A DNA stretch of 64,000 nucleotides. Origin: Lyngbya sp. PCC 8106 (GTDB taxonomy: Bacteria > Cyanobacteriota > Cyanobacteriia > Cyanobacteriales > Microcoleaceae). How positions within the stretch are numbered: position 1 is the first letter of the stretch; each line of letters starts with the position of its first letter. Below the pieces are notes generated by a model, which saw only the letters and a list, made by a program, of their open reading frames with translations, did not search any database and had not been told where the DNA came from. Positions 33,984 through 43,476 of the stretch are shown here, piece after piece. A program made the position numbers and the translations under genes. Where the stretch lies: positions 1-64,000 of the forward strand of contig NZ_AAVU01000014.1 of NCBI RefSeq assembly GCF_000169095.1, read 5' to 3'.

Positions 33984-34580
33984 CTACCCCACCTCATCGG
34001 AGACGGGGTTTCCATCTTCTAGGGGAAATGCGTCCAATAAAACCGAAGTTTTACCACCCGTCTTATTCTCCCTCAGATTGGCAGTATCGCTGGTTCCCAA
34101 CGACAGAATCCGCAAGCCTTCATTCTTGATATTTATTGCTGCATTGATATCACGGTCAATCCATTTTTCAGCAATAGGATCGTATAGCATTCGGTCTGAT
34201 AACTTCAAATCAGTGAACCGATATCCTGTTAGATGAGAAATGCGCGAACTCGGGAAAAATCTATCTACTTCTAGATAGACTTTCCCTTCCATCTTAGCTT
34301 TATAACTGAGCATTGTACAAAAAATTCCCCATCCACAATCACTAATAGCCTTAGCTAAGTTATGGTTTTTGACCATGTTCTTGACAGCCAGATTTTCCAC
34401 TACAATCACTTGGTTATCGTTGACTATCTTGCGGGATAGTTTATGTAGAAAATCTTCTCGACATCTAGCAATCCTAGACTGAACTCTAGCAACTAACCGT
34501 TTGATTTTTTTACGGGTGTTACTTCCATCTTTAGCTCTCGCTAATTTCTGTTTCAACACAGCACGATAAGACTTTAGCAC
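33984..34580 (-). pseudogene. N-terminally truncated tnpB with degenerate zinc ribbon
   Basis: The 198-residue frame (GTG start, with a stop two codons upstream) corresponds to the C-terminal half of an IS605 TnpB. It retains LHKLSRKIVNDNQVIVVENLAV with the RuvC Glu, the CGWGIFCTML helix and the last RuvC Asp in DRDINAAINIKNEGL. The first half with the first RuvC Asp is missing. The zinc ribbon, normally CxxC...CxxC, reads SRISHLTGY...YDPIAEKW with no cysteines. The stop lies in the right-end hairpin. It cannot be an active nuclease as it stands. It may be a relic, or a source of omega RNA. Confidence 0.8.
33986..34009 (-). other. right-end hairpin of the truncated IS605-type element
   Basis: ACCCC (33986-33990) pairs with GGGGT (34005-34009), and CTC (33993-33995) with GAG (34000-34002). 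On the minus strand the stem runs into GTAGTTCAC. It resembles the ends at 16531-16569 and 42697-42727. Confidence 0.6.
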
Positions 34581-34747
34581 AGGCTAACTGTTTTGTGTGT
34601 TCGTCTATCGACTCACGGCTTACATCCCCATCTTGAAGAAGGTAGGGATTTGCGCTTATTCAGTTAAAATTGCGATTTGGCGTGTTCCTGTCTTCCTCAA
34701 AACCATTCAGTTTACTCAAAAGTTTACCCGATTTAGGATTGGAAACC

Positions 34748-36757
34748 TCAACGCGCGGCTTGCGGTTCGCTCAAAAACCAAGCGCGTAACACCTCCGCTA
34801 CTGTCCAAGCTTGAGCGGGACAACCACAGGGACGCATGGGTGCATTTCCTTCAAAAATCTCACTCATATTTCCCACTCCCGCAGCAAATAAATGATCAGC
34901 GAGGGGTTGCAAATATTCACGAGCCTGATCAGAATTTTTATAGACTCGCAGATGAGCCAAGACAAATGGCCCCATCAGCCATCCCCAAACCGTTCCTTGA
35001 TGATAAGCACCATCTCGTTGCAGTTGATTTCCGGTGTAGGTGCCTTGATACTCGGGATCATCAGGAGCTAAACTGCGGAGTCCATAGGAGGTTAACAGTT
35101 CTTGGGCGCAGATTTCAACGACTTGACGTTGACGCCTCGAATTTAACAGACAAGCATAGGAGTTTTCTCCTAAAGGCGGCAGAGAAACGGCTAAAATTTG
35201 GTTGGGACGCAAGCTGGCATCATTGCCGTTGGGAGTATCGAGAACATCGTAACAATATTCAGCGGCTTCATTCCAAAACCGAGCAAAGCCTTTGGCGGTT
35301 TGTTGAGCGAGTTGTTGGTATTCGTCGTGGGGTTTACCCAGTTTTTGAGCAAAACGGATCATCATCTGAAGCGCATGATACCAGAGTACATTCACTTCGA
35401 TCGGTTTTCCCATCCGGGGAGTAACAACCCAATCTCCGACTTTTGCATCCATCCACGTCAGTTGAGTTCCGGGTTCTCCGGCGTAGATTAAACCATCTTC
35501 TGGATCAAGCTTGATATTATAACGAGTTCCTTGTTTATACCAGTCGATAATATCAGCCAAAATGGGAAAAAGTTCCTGGATTAAGCCTTCATCGTTACTG
35601 GCATCAACATAGGCCCGAATCGCTTCAAAATACCAGAGTGTCGCATCAACCGTATTATAGTCGGGAGCGTCACCTCGATCCGGAAAACGATTGGGGAGCA
35701 TTCCTTGATCGACGTATTGAGCAAAGGTTCGCAAAATAGACCGAGCAACATCTAAGCGTCCAGTATACAAGGTTAAACCGGGAAGGCTAATCATGGTATC
35801 TCGTCCCCAATCTCCAAACCAGGGATACCCCGCAATAATTGTTTTACCTTCCGGTTCATCTGGAGTGGGACGATCGACAATGAATTGATCGGCGGCGAGA
35901 ACCAATTGACGCACCCAGGCGGGGGTTTGTTCGGTAACGGGTGAATTTTGAATCAGTTTTTGTTCGTAGTTGTAGCGAGATAAGAGCGCAATTTGACCAT
36001 TGAGTTGGGGGTGGGGTTCGGTTGTGGCGACAAAGGTAATTGATTGTCCAGCTTCGAGGGTGGTGTAATAGGTGGCACCGTGTAAGTGATCTTCGGTATC
36101 ATCTAAACCCCGTTCCCGTTCGACAGCTAGATCAAAGCCATAATACCAGGGATGAGTCGCCAGTGAAGTCGCAACTTTTGCCCCATCGGTGAGTAAATAC
36201 AAGGGAGTGGCGAGTTGAAATGCTTTGATACAAATTCCATGTTCGATGGTATCGACTTGAATTGGCCATTGATTGGCGTGGGTATTATGGTGGTAATCTC
36301 GATGGTTGACTAAAGCTCTGAGGGTAAGCGTCATCGGTTGAGTGGCACGACGCAACGTATACTGAATGTAGGTTGTATTTTCTCCCTGTTGCATCCATAC
36401 CCGTTTTTCGAGTAAGGCGTCTGCACAGGCAAATTTCCACGTTGGTATTGTCCCATCTAAATAAAATTGTTCTAGATGCTTAAACCCTTCAGGATCAATT
36501 TTGCCATCTGACCAACGATTCATGTAAATTGGAAATACCCGATTGTCATAGCTTACCGTCTCATCTAGCTTTGCTAAGAGTAAAGTCCGACCCAAGGGCG
36601 GATGGAGAGCCGCTAATAGTAATCCGTGATATCTACGGGTTAATACCCCCGCTATTGTGCCTGAAGCGTAACCCCCTATTCCGTTGGTCACGAGCCATTC
36701 TCGGGATTCAGCAGATGCTAGATCACAACAGATTTCTCGCCCAAATGTAATAATCAT
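34748..36757 (-). CDS. amylo-alpha-1,6-glucosidase / glycogen-debranching type GH133 enzyme
   Basis: I prefer the ATG at 36757 (MIITFGREICCDL) over the in-frame one at 36778, giving 669 residues. The N-terminal domain (NGIGGYASGTIAGVLTRRYHGLL) is the typical start of bacterial and archaeal debranching enzymes of this family. The C-terminal (alpha/alpha)6 domain shows GYPWFGDWGRDTMISLPGL, YNTVDATLWYFEA and YHQGTVWGW, including the acidic catalytic positions. It would hydrolyse alpha-1,6 branch points of glycogen. It has no signal peptide, so it acts in the cytoplasm. Transcription is monocistronic, downstream of nothing else on its strand. Confidence 0.88.
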   Translation of the reverse strand: MIITFGREICCDLASAESREWLVTNGIGGYASGTIAGVLTRRYHGLLLAALHPPLGRTLLLAKLDETVSYDNRVFPIYMNRWSDGKIDPEGFKHLEQFYLDGTIPTWKFACADALLEKRVWMQQGENTTYIQYTLRRATQPMTLTLRALVNHRDYHHNTHANQWPIQVDTIEHGICIKAFQLATPLYLLTDGAKVATSLATHPWYYGFDLAVERERGLDDTEDHLHGATYYTTLEAGQSITFVATTEPHPQLNGQIALLSRYNYEQKLIQNSPVTEQTPAWVRQLVLAADQFIVDRPTPDEPEGKTIIAGYPWFGDWGRDTMISLPGLTLYTGRLDVARSILRTFAQYVDQGMLPNRFPDRGDAPDYNTVDATLWYFEAIRAYVDASNDEGLIQELFPILADIIDWYKQGTRYNIKLDPEDGLIYAGEPGTQLTWMDAKVGDWVVTPRMGKPIEVNVLWYHALQMMIRFAQKLGKPHDEYQQLAQQTAKGFARFWNEAAEYCYDVLDTPNGNDASLRPNQILAVSLPPLGENSYACLLNSRRQRQVVEICAQELLTSYGLRSLAPDDPEYQGTYTGNQLQRDGAYHQGTVWGWLMGPFVLAHLRVYKNSDQAREYLQPLADHLFAAGVGNMSEIFEGNAPMRPCGCPAQAWTVAEVLRAWFLSEPQAAR

Positions 36758-36999
36758 GCTTGATCTCCTAACTTGCACTCAGTTTATCTATCTGGTAATG
36801 GTCAATTTATTGAGGGTTTAGATTCACGAATAAAGACTGAGTGTTTATTGTAAATCCTACCTTCCCCTTAAAAGAGATTCTATTTTTTCTTTTAAGAGTT
36901 GTCGGAGAAGCAATTGTTTTTTGAGGTTGAATTTCATTCTACAGGTTAAACTACTTGAGATCAAACCAATAAAATTAAATTTTTAATGTTTTATCCAGT

Positions 37000-39900
37000 A
37001 TGGTAATGAACCCCAAAAAAATTAAAAAAGCGATAGTGATTGGGGCAGCAAGTGGACTCTTGGTAATTAGTACAACAGTTGCTCTGATTAGCTTGCTCCC
37101 GCTTTATAGTCGGATCAAACAACAAGAAGAACAGAGTCTATTATTGCAAACTGAAAAAAGTGCTGTGGCTCTCGATATTTCTTTGAGAAAAGCTCAGGAA
37201 CAGGGATTACAGTTTGCTCAAAATATTCAAGTTCAGCAATTTTTATCGAGTTTAAATACCGTCAGCAGTTCAAAATTTTATTCAGAAAAAATTAAAGCTG
37301 ATCTGCAAAAAAAATTAAATCAATCTGTTGTCGGAATTGCTTACCTTGATTCTCAAAATCAAAAACAGTTGGAAGTGGGTGAACCTTTACCCGATCAAGT
37401 TTTTCAGAGTTTTAGTTCGGATACGAACTTATCTAAAGTTAAGCTATTTTGGATTGAGCAAGACTTTTACTTTGCCGTTCTTAATCCAGTCATCAATTCA
37501 AAAAAAGTTGGAACCAGTATCGTTCTATTTCAATTTCCTCAGATTGAGCGACTTCATAAGTGTACTCGATTTTCCAAAGTTTGTCACGCCATTTTAGGAA
37601 TTCGACAACCTGAAAAAACAGAAGCATTTTTGCCCTTAGGTAATCCCCATTCTACATCTGATGATCTCTTACTTATTGATCCGTCAATCAAGATTGCAAT
37701 TGATAAATCTATTCGCGGAGAAACCGGAGCATTATGGTGTAAAGAGTGTGACTATTTTATCGCTTATAGTCCAGTTCCAACCGTAAATGGGGGTTTATTG
37801 CTGGCGACGGGAAAAATTAAACTTTATGCTTCGATTTATCGACAATTTATAACGGTTTCCGGGGCAATTGTCATTTTAATTGGATTAGGAACAACGGGAA
37901 TCGTCTTAATTTTACGTCCTCTGACTGATCAAATGCAAACTGAAATTATTGAACGTCAAAAAGCTGAAATTGCCTTGCGTCACGAAAAAGACTTTAATCA
38001 AACCCTTTTTCATGCAAATCCAGCGTTCTTAATTGTGCTTGATCCAGAAGGAAAAGTCAAATTAATGAATGATACGATGCTGAATGCTTTAGGTTATACT
38101 CTCGAAGAAGTTGTGGGTACTGATTATTTAGCAACATTTGTTCCTCGCCATAATAAAGATGCTTTACCTTGGGTATTTGAGTTGATGATTCACCGCCAAC
38201 TCCCCATCAGAACCGAAGAAAAAGTCTTGATGAAAAATGGCAAAAAAATTATTGTAGAATGGTATGGTCGGGCAGTTTTTAACCCAGAAACAGACGAGTA
38301 TGAATACTTTTTAGGTGCTGGCTTAGACATCACTGAACGCAAGCGAACTGAAGAAGAATTACAACTGCTTCAACGGATTACAAATGCTGTCAGTATTGCT
38401 TCAGATTTTGACTCTGCTATCGAAGTTGCTTTGCGTTTGGTGTGTGAAACGACGGGTTGGGAATTTGGCGAGGCGTGGGTTCCCAATACCGATCAAACTT
38501 ATTTAGAATACAGTGCAGTGGGCTATGATAATACTTCCAAAGCAACAGCATTTCGTCAACAAAGTCATAGTCTAAGATTTGCACCCAATGAAGGATTACC
38601 GGGACGGGTTTGGTCTTCTCAAAAACCCGAATGGATTCCTGATATTTCCAGAGAATCTGAAACTCAATTTCCTCGGACTTTAATTGCGGCAGAACCTGAA
38701 TTTAAAGCTGGATTTGGAGTGCCGATTTTATCCAATAATCAAGTCCTAGCGATACTTGTTTTTTTAATGTCTATTCCCAAAGCTGAGGATAGACGTTTAG
38801 TTGAATTTATTTCTTCAGTAGCAACACAACTCGGTACTGTCTTTGAACGCAAACAAGCGGAAGCAAAGTATAGAAATATCTTTAAAAATGCGGTCGAAGG
38901 TATATTTCAAATGAATTTAGAAGGTCTATATACCAGTGCAAATCCGGCGTTAGCCAATATTTTAGGTTATAGTTCTCCCCAGGTTTTACTCAATAAAAAA
39001 ACTAAAGTTAAAAATCTTTACTTTCGTAGCGAACAGTATTCTAAATTTATTCAAACTTTAAATAAACAGGGAAAAGTTTCTAATTTTGAATCACAAGTTT
39101 ATCGTCAAGATGGACGTTTAATCTGGATTTTACAAAATGCTAGAGCTATTCGTTCATCGAAAGGAAAGCAAGTGATCTATTATGAAGGCTCTATAATTGA
39201 TATTACAAATCTCAAGAAAACTGAAGAAAAATTACGATATAGTGCGTCTCACGATGCTTTAACAAATTTATGGAATAGATCCTTTTTTATTGAACGCCTT
39301 AAAAAATCTATCACTCGTCTACATAAACAATCTAATTATCTATTTGCAGTGTTGTTTTTGGATTTAGATGGCTTCAAAATCATCAATGATTGTTTGGGTC
39401 ATGGGATGGGAGATTTGTTGTTAATCGAAATTAGTAAACGTCTAAAAATTAGTCTGCATTCAGGTAATATTTTATGTCGATTAGGTGGAGATGAATTTAC
39501 AATCTTATTAGAAAATATTTCCGATATCAATGAAGCTCAAGAAATCGCCTCCCGAGTGCTGAAAATACTCAATAAACCCTTTACTCTCAAAGGTCATCAA
39601 GTGTTTATCGGGACGAGTATTGGTATTGTTAAAGGAACTCGTGAATATCATCTTCCTCCAGAGATTTTGAGAGATGCAGACACGGCGATGTATCGGGCGA
39701 AAAAGAAAGGAAAAGGCTGTGCTGTTCTGTTTGATGCGGGGATGCGAACTGATGCGTTGCGACGTTTACAAATTCAAACTGATTTGCGATTTGCCCTGGA
39801 ACAAGAAGAATTTCAACTTTACTATCAACCCATTATCGAATTAAGTACGGGTAAAATCGCAGGCTTTGAGGCTTTATTGCGGTGGGAACATCCCCAACAA

Positions 39901-40539
39901 GGATTTATTTCTCCCGGTGAATTTATTCCCGTTGCAGAAGAAACTGGAATTATTGTCCCTCTGGGAGAATGGGTATTACGAGAAGCTTGCCGTCAGCTTC
40001 ATACCTGGAAAGAGAAATTTTCCCTTTCCAAGTTGTTAATGATGAGTGTGAATTTATCAAGCCAACAATTTACCGTAGATTTAAGCCAACGGGTTGATCA
40101 AATTCTCCAAGAAACTCACGTTTTAGGGCGAGAATTAAAATTAGAAATCACTGAAACTGCAATTATGGCTGATCCTCAACTGGCGATCGCCACTCTCAAT
40201 GAATTGAAGCAGCGAGAAATTATGATTTGTATTGATGATTTTGGGACGGGTTATTGTTCTTTAGGATATTTACATCAGTTTCCCGTTGATATTCTGAAAA
40301 TTGATCGTTCTTTTGTTAATAAAATGCAGGTAGGTGATAAACGAGAAATTGTTAGAGTGATCGTGGAACTCGCAGAGAGTCTGAGAATGGATGCGATCGC
40401 TGAAGGAATAGAAACAGAAGAACAATATATCCAGTTGCAAAACCTCCACTGTAAATATGGTCAAGGCTATTATTTCGCGAAACCCCTACACCCCAACGAA
40501 GCTGAACAATGGTTAGCCGGAACTCGCAAAGTCAGTTAA
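37000..40539 (+). CDS. membrane GGDEF/EAL cyclic-di-GMP protein with PAS and GAF sensors
   Basis: The 1179-residue protein has a first membrane helix (about 12-33), a 250-residue periplasmic sensor with no recognised name (Cys residues at about 188, 195, 247 and 250), a second helix (284-306), a PAS domain (about 330-448, ending in ITERKRTEEEL), a GAF domain (about 460-615), a second PAS/PAC (about 622-742), a GGDEF domain (RLGGDEF, 827-833) and an EAL domain (GFEALLRWEHP, EALL at 957-960; DDFGTGYCSLGYL further on). GGDEF and EAL catalytic motifs both look intact, so it may make or degrade c-di-GMP according to signals. It is monocistronic. Confidence 0.9.
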   Translation: MVMNPKKIKKAIVIGAASGLLVISTTVALISLLPLYSRIKQQEEQSLLLQTEKSAVALDISLRKAQEQGLQFAQNIQVQQFLSSLNTVSSSKFYSEKIKADLQKKLNQSVVGIAYLDSQNQKQLEVGEPLPDQVFQSFSSDTNLSKVKLFWIEQDFYFAVLNPVINSKKVGTSIVLFQFPQIERLHKCTRFSKVCHAILGIRQPEKTEAFLPLGNPHSTSDDLLLIDPSIKIAIDKSIRGETGALWCKECDYFIAYSPVPTVNGGLLLATGKIKLYASIYRQFITVSGAIVILIGLGTTGIVLILRPLTDQMQTEIIERQKAEIALRHEKDFNQTLFHANPAFLIVLDPEGKVKLMNDTMLNALGYTLEEVVGTDYLATFVPRHNKDALPWVFELMIHRQLPIRTEEKVLMKNGKKIIVEWYGRAVFNPETDEYEYFLGAGLDITERKRTEEELQLLQRITNAVSIASDFDSAIEVALRLVCETTGWEFGEAWVPNTDQTYLEYSAVGYDNTSKATAFRQQSHSLRFAPNEGLPGRVWSSQKPEWIPDISRESETQFPRTLIAAEPEFKAGFGVPILSNNQVLAILVFLMSIPKAEDRRLVEFISSVATQLGTVFERKQAEAKYRNIFKNAVEGIFQMNLEGLYTSANPALANILGYSSPQVLLNKKTKVKNLYFRSEQYSKFIQTLNKQGKVSNFESQVYRQDGRLIWILQNARAIRSSKGKQVIYYEGSIIDITNLKKTEEKLRYSASHDALTNLWNRSFFIERLKKSITRLHKQSNYLFAVLFLDLDGFKIINDCLGHGMGDLLLIEISKRLKISLHSGNILCRLGGDEFTILLENISDINEAQEIASRVLKILNKPFTLKGHQVFIGTSIGIVKGTREYHLPPEILRDADTAMYRAKKKGKGCAVLFDAGMRTDALRRLQIQTDLRFALEQEEFQLYYQPIIELSTGKIAGFEALLRWEHPQQGFISPGEFIPVAEETGIIVPLGEWVLREACRQLHTWKEKFSLSKLLMMSVNLSSQQFTVDLSQRVDQILQETHVLGRELKLEITETAIMADPQLAIATLNELKQREIMICIDDFGTGYCSLGYLHQFPVDILKIDRSFVNKMQVGDKREIVRVIVELAESLRMDAIAEGIETEEQYIQLQNLHCKYGQGYYFAKPLHPNEAEQWLAGTRKVS

Positions 40540-40544
40540 TAGAA

Positions 40545-40686
40545 GGGAACAGGGAACAGGGGACAGGGAACAGGGAACAGGGAACAGGGAACAGGGAACA
40601 GGCAATAGGGAACAGGGGACAGGGAACAGGGAACAGGGAACAGGGGACAGGGAACAGGGAACAGGGGACAGGGGACAGGGAACAGG
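40545..40686. repeat. GGGAACA/GGGGACA heptamer minisatellite
   Basis: About twenty near-perfect copies of a 7-base unit (GGGAACA, sometimes GGGGACA or GGCAATA) form a 142-base tandem array right after the GGDEF/EAL stop. Such heptamer arrays are common between genes in filamentous cyanobacteria (short tandemly repeated repetitive sequences). The open frame running through it is an artefact. Confidence 0.9.
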
Positions 40687-40770
40687 CAATCATGCTGTTA
40701 TCAGTAACTTCTGACTTCTGATTTCTGACATCACGACTTCTTTCTCCCCACCTCCCCTATTCCCTGTCAC

Positions 40771-42570
40771 CTATTTCTTTTTCTGGCTAAAATAAGTTTG
40801 AAACATTTGCTTGGCGACAGGAGCAGCAGCAACGGAACCATAACCCCCATTTTCAATCACCACAGCAATTGCAATTTCTGGATTATTTGCCGGCCCAAAC
40901 CCCACAAATAGAGAGTGTGATTGCTGCCACAGCACCTCAGAAGTTCCGGTTTTACCGCCTGTGAGGGGAATTGTCCCATCGTTCATTCCCTGACCCGTAC
41001 CATACTGAACCACGCTCACTAACCCTTCTTTAATCGTATTAATCACCTGTGGATCTAACCCCGTCGGCACAGGTTTCGTTTCAGGGGTATTGGTCATGTC
41101 AGCTAACAAATGAGGTTTAACGCGATTGCCGCCATTTGCCGCCGTTGCCACCATTACCGCTAGTTCTAACGGAGTCGCTAAAACAGCCCCTTGACCAATA
41201 GACATCGTGATTGTATCACCCAAATACCAGGGTTCGCCGAAAATTTCTTCCTTGTTATCGGGAGTCGGAACAAAGCCTGTCGAACCTTCACCCAATTTCA
41301 GCAACTTCAAGTCTGTGCTGCCAATCCCAAAACGCCCCGCCCACTTGGCAATTTCTTCGGCACCAACAGCCATTCCCAAACGATAAAAAAACGTATTACT
41401 ACTAAAAGCTAAAGCATCTCTAAATCCAATCACTCCGTAACCGCCACTATGTTCGTGAAAGGTGATTCCGCCAACAGTAATCGATGCAGAAGTCGCAATC
41501 ATCGAACCGGGGGAAAATTTACCAGATCCCATCCCTGCGGCCGCTGAGACGATTTTAAACGTGCTACCGGGAGGATATCCTTGTAGGGTGCGGTTGAGAA
41601 AAGGATTCTCCAACCCTTGTAGATCTTCCCATTCTTCGGTGGAAATAGGTTTGGTAAATGTATTGGGATTGAAGCGGGGACTACTCGCCATCGCCAACAC
41701 TTCCCCCGTTTTCACATTTATTGCCACAGCAGCACCTCGTCGGTATCCTATCCCCTGTTCTGCTGCTTTTTGTAGGGCAATATCGAGAGTGAGCTTGATG
41801 CCTTTACCACCGATAGAGGGTTTTTCGCCCAACAGTCGCAATTCTTGATTTTGAGCATTAACCTCGACCAAACGCGCTCCCCAAACTCCGGCGAGTTGCT
41901 CATTGGCGCCGGCTTCTAAGCCGAGTTTACCCACAATCATTCCCATCGGATATTCTGGGTTCGCTTTTAAATCTTCTAGGGTCGCTTCCCCAATATAACC
42001 TAGTACATGAGAGGCTACACTCCCTTGTGGATAGTAGCGATTAGAGTCACTGCGAATTTCGACACCGGGTAACTCTAAGGCATTTTCTCCAATCCAAACA
42101 AAAGCTTCTGGGGTGACATATCGAGCAATACGAACTGGAGCGGCAGAGTTATAGTTAACTTTTTCTAACTTGGCGATAATTTCTTCAGTCGGTACATCTA
42201 GAACTTTGCTTAACTGTGGGGCGCTTTGCTTCCATTCCTCCTGGGTTTGTTCCTTTGGCCACAAATAGACCGCCCGAGTCAGATGATTTTCGGCTAGGGG
42301 TTGATCATTTCGATCCAAAATTCTGCCCCGATTTGAGGGAATAGGTAACAAACGAATTCGATTTTCTTCAGCCCGGATGCGGTTTTGCTTGCCTTCTATC
42401 AGTTGTAGTCCGACCAAACGATAGACACTCACCCCCATCAGTGTCGTGATTAACAAAATAAACGCTACGGCTCGATAGAGATAGCGAGAATCCCGTTTAT
42501 CGCTTTTAGAAGGGGATTTCAGAAAATCGATGGAAGACGTTTCAGATGTAAATGACAATTGACGCACCAT
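40771..42570 (-). CDS. mrdA: penicillin-binding protein 2 (peptidoglycan transpeptidase of elongation)
   Basis: The 599-residue class B PBP has one membrane anchor (about 32-53), the PBP dimerisation region (NRGRILDRNDQPLAEN) and the transpeptidase domain with its three motifs: SxxK in PGSTFKIV (Ser336, Lys339), SxN in FSSNTFF, and KTG in GGKTGTSE. It cross-links peptidoglycan during lateral growth with MreB/RodA. Length is typical. It converges on the repeat-flanked GGDEF/EAL gene. No rodA or mreB is adjacent. Confidence 0.92.
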   Translation of the reverse strand: MVRQLSFTSETSSIDFLKSPSKSDKRDSRYLYRAVAFILLITTLMGVSVYRLVGLQLIEGKQNRIRAEENRIRLLPIPSNRGRILDRNDQPLAENHLTRAVYLWPKEQTQEEWKQSAPQLSKVLDVPTEEIIAKLEKVNYNSAAPVRIARYVTPEAFVWIGENALELPGVEIRSDSNRYYPQGSVASHVLGYIGEATLEDLKANPEYPMGMIVGKLGLEAGANEQLAGVWGARLVEVNAQNQELRLLGEKPSIGGKGIKLTLDIALQKAAEQGIGYRRGAAVAINVKTGEVLAMASSPRFNPNTFTKPISTEEWEDLQGLENPFLNRTLQGYPPGSTFKIVSAAAGMGSGKFSPGSMIATSASITVGGITFHEHSGGYGVIGFRDALAFSSNTFFYRLGMAVGAEEIAKWAGRFGIGSTDLKLLKLGEGSTGFVPTPDNKEEIFGEPWYLGDTITMSIGQGAVLATPLELAVMVATAANGGNRVKPHLLADMTNTPETKPVPTGLDPQVINTIKEGLVSVVQYGTGQGMNDGTIPLTGGKTGTSEVLWQQSHSLFVGFGPANNPEIAIAVVIENGGYGSVAAAPVAKQMFQTYFSQKKK

Positions 42571-42696
42571 AGCCCTGCCGTGTCAATATTGATTTAAGGA
42601 TTATAGTTACAAGTTGCCTGCTGTAACCGTTGGTTAGTGTTGAGCTGAATGCTCGCGATCGCTGATTACAGGTTAATTTTGATTGAACATGGAAAA

Positions 42697-43050
42697 ATTT
42701 GACACTCCCGCGCCGTAAACGGCGGGGATTCTTGGTTCAGCGAGTCCACTTAATACAGACAGGGCGACCTATCTATACCAGAGATGGATTCTCCTCAAGC
42801 GTTTTGCTCCATTTCAGAAACCTGTTTGGGTATGCCCTACCCTACAGTTCAAAACCTAAAATCTTGGTTTCTCTGTACTTGTTGCGTTGCGCCTTTTACC
42901 CGTACAAGCTTTCCTGTACGGAACCTCATAACTTCAGTGCGTCAAGGTGCGCTGCCTTTTCGGCGACTGGGTTTTTAGTGTGGTTGATTACCCTTTCCAC
43001 AAAAGAAAGTTTAGCATAAAGCCGTCAATCACGGACGGGGCTTGTACCCC
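42697..43050 (-). mobile_element. IS200/IS605-like relic without an open frame (non-autonomous element or stand-alone omega-like RNA)
   Basis: On the minus strand a right-end-type hairpin (GCCGT/ACGGC within 42707-42727) is followed by CGGGAGTGTCAA, matching the other two IS ends in the window. At the other side GGGG-tacaag-CCCC (about 43039-43052) and CCGTC/GACGG hairpins look like a left end. Between them I see hairpins GGGTA/TACCC (42828-42842) and CCGTACA/TGTACGG (42900-42921), but no TnpB coding sequence: all frames carry stops. About 350 bases in all. Confidence 0.55.
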
Positions 43051-43061
43051 AATTTTTTCGG

Positions 43062-43220
43062 TCATTCTCCCATCAACCAAGATAGCACTAATCCAAACAG
43101 CATCAATCCAGCCCACTGAGGAAGGTGTAGCCAATTTAATCCGTAGCTTGGCCAGAAGACAAACACCACCGAGAAAATCGAGCTGGCTGCGACCAAAAGT
43201 AACGTAAGTAAAATAGACAT
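43062..43220 (-). CDS. 52-residue two-helix membrane protein
   Basis: Reading the minus strand from the ATG at 43218-43220 to the TGA at 43062-43064 gives a 52-residue protein: a hydrophobic N-terminal helix (SILLTLLLVAASSIFSVVF), a short aromatic loop (FWPSYGLNWLHLPQWAG), and a second helix (LMLFGLVLSWLMGE). The balanced hairpin of two membrane helices, with no odd residues, argues for real coding. The longer frame overlapping it in another phase looks random. I do not recognise the family. It lies between the IS-like relic and cysE, divergent from cysE. Confidence 0.55.
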   Translation of the reverse strand: MSILLTLLLVAASSIFSVVFVFWPSYGLNWLHLPQWAGLMLFGLVLSWLMGE

Positions 43221-43476
43221 GACTCTTGCTTCTTAACTGAGGGTTTTGAGGGGTTCTCAATAAATTTTAAACGGAATGAGTAATAATACAGCGGAAGTGA
43301 GAAAATTAAAACTTTAAATCATTTTTTTGACTATTTTTATAAAAATTCGGGACATTTTGCCCATCAAGAATCTGTCAAGAACTCAGAACGAGAGAAAAAC
43401 CGATCCAAAAATTCGGAATATATCCCTTTTTGATGAACTGTTCTGATCCGAATATCGATTAATATAGAGGCGTGGT

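Noticed and set aside
40509..40721. 70-codon open frame of Asn-Arg-Glu-Gln-Gly-Thr repeats
   Set aside because: It is a read through the heptamer minisatellite, without a start signal or fold.
42988..43260. 90-codon minus-strand frame next to cysE
   Set aside because: Its sequence looks random. The shorter frame in another phase (43062-43220) has a clear two-helix membrane pattern and is preferred.
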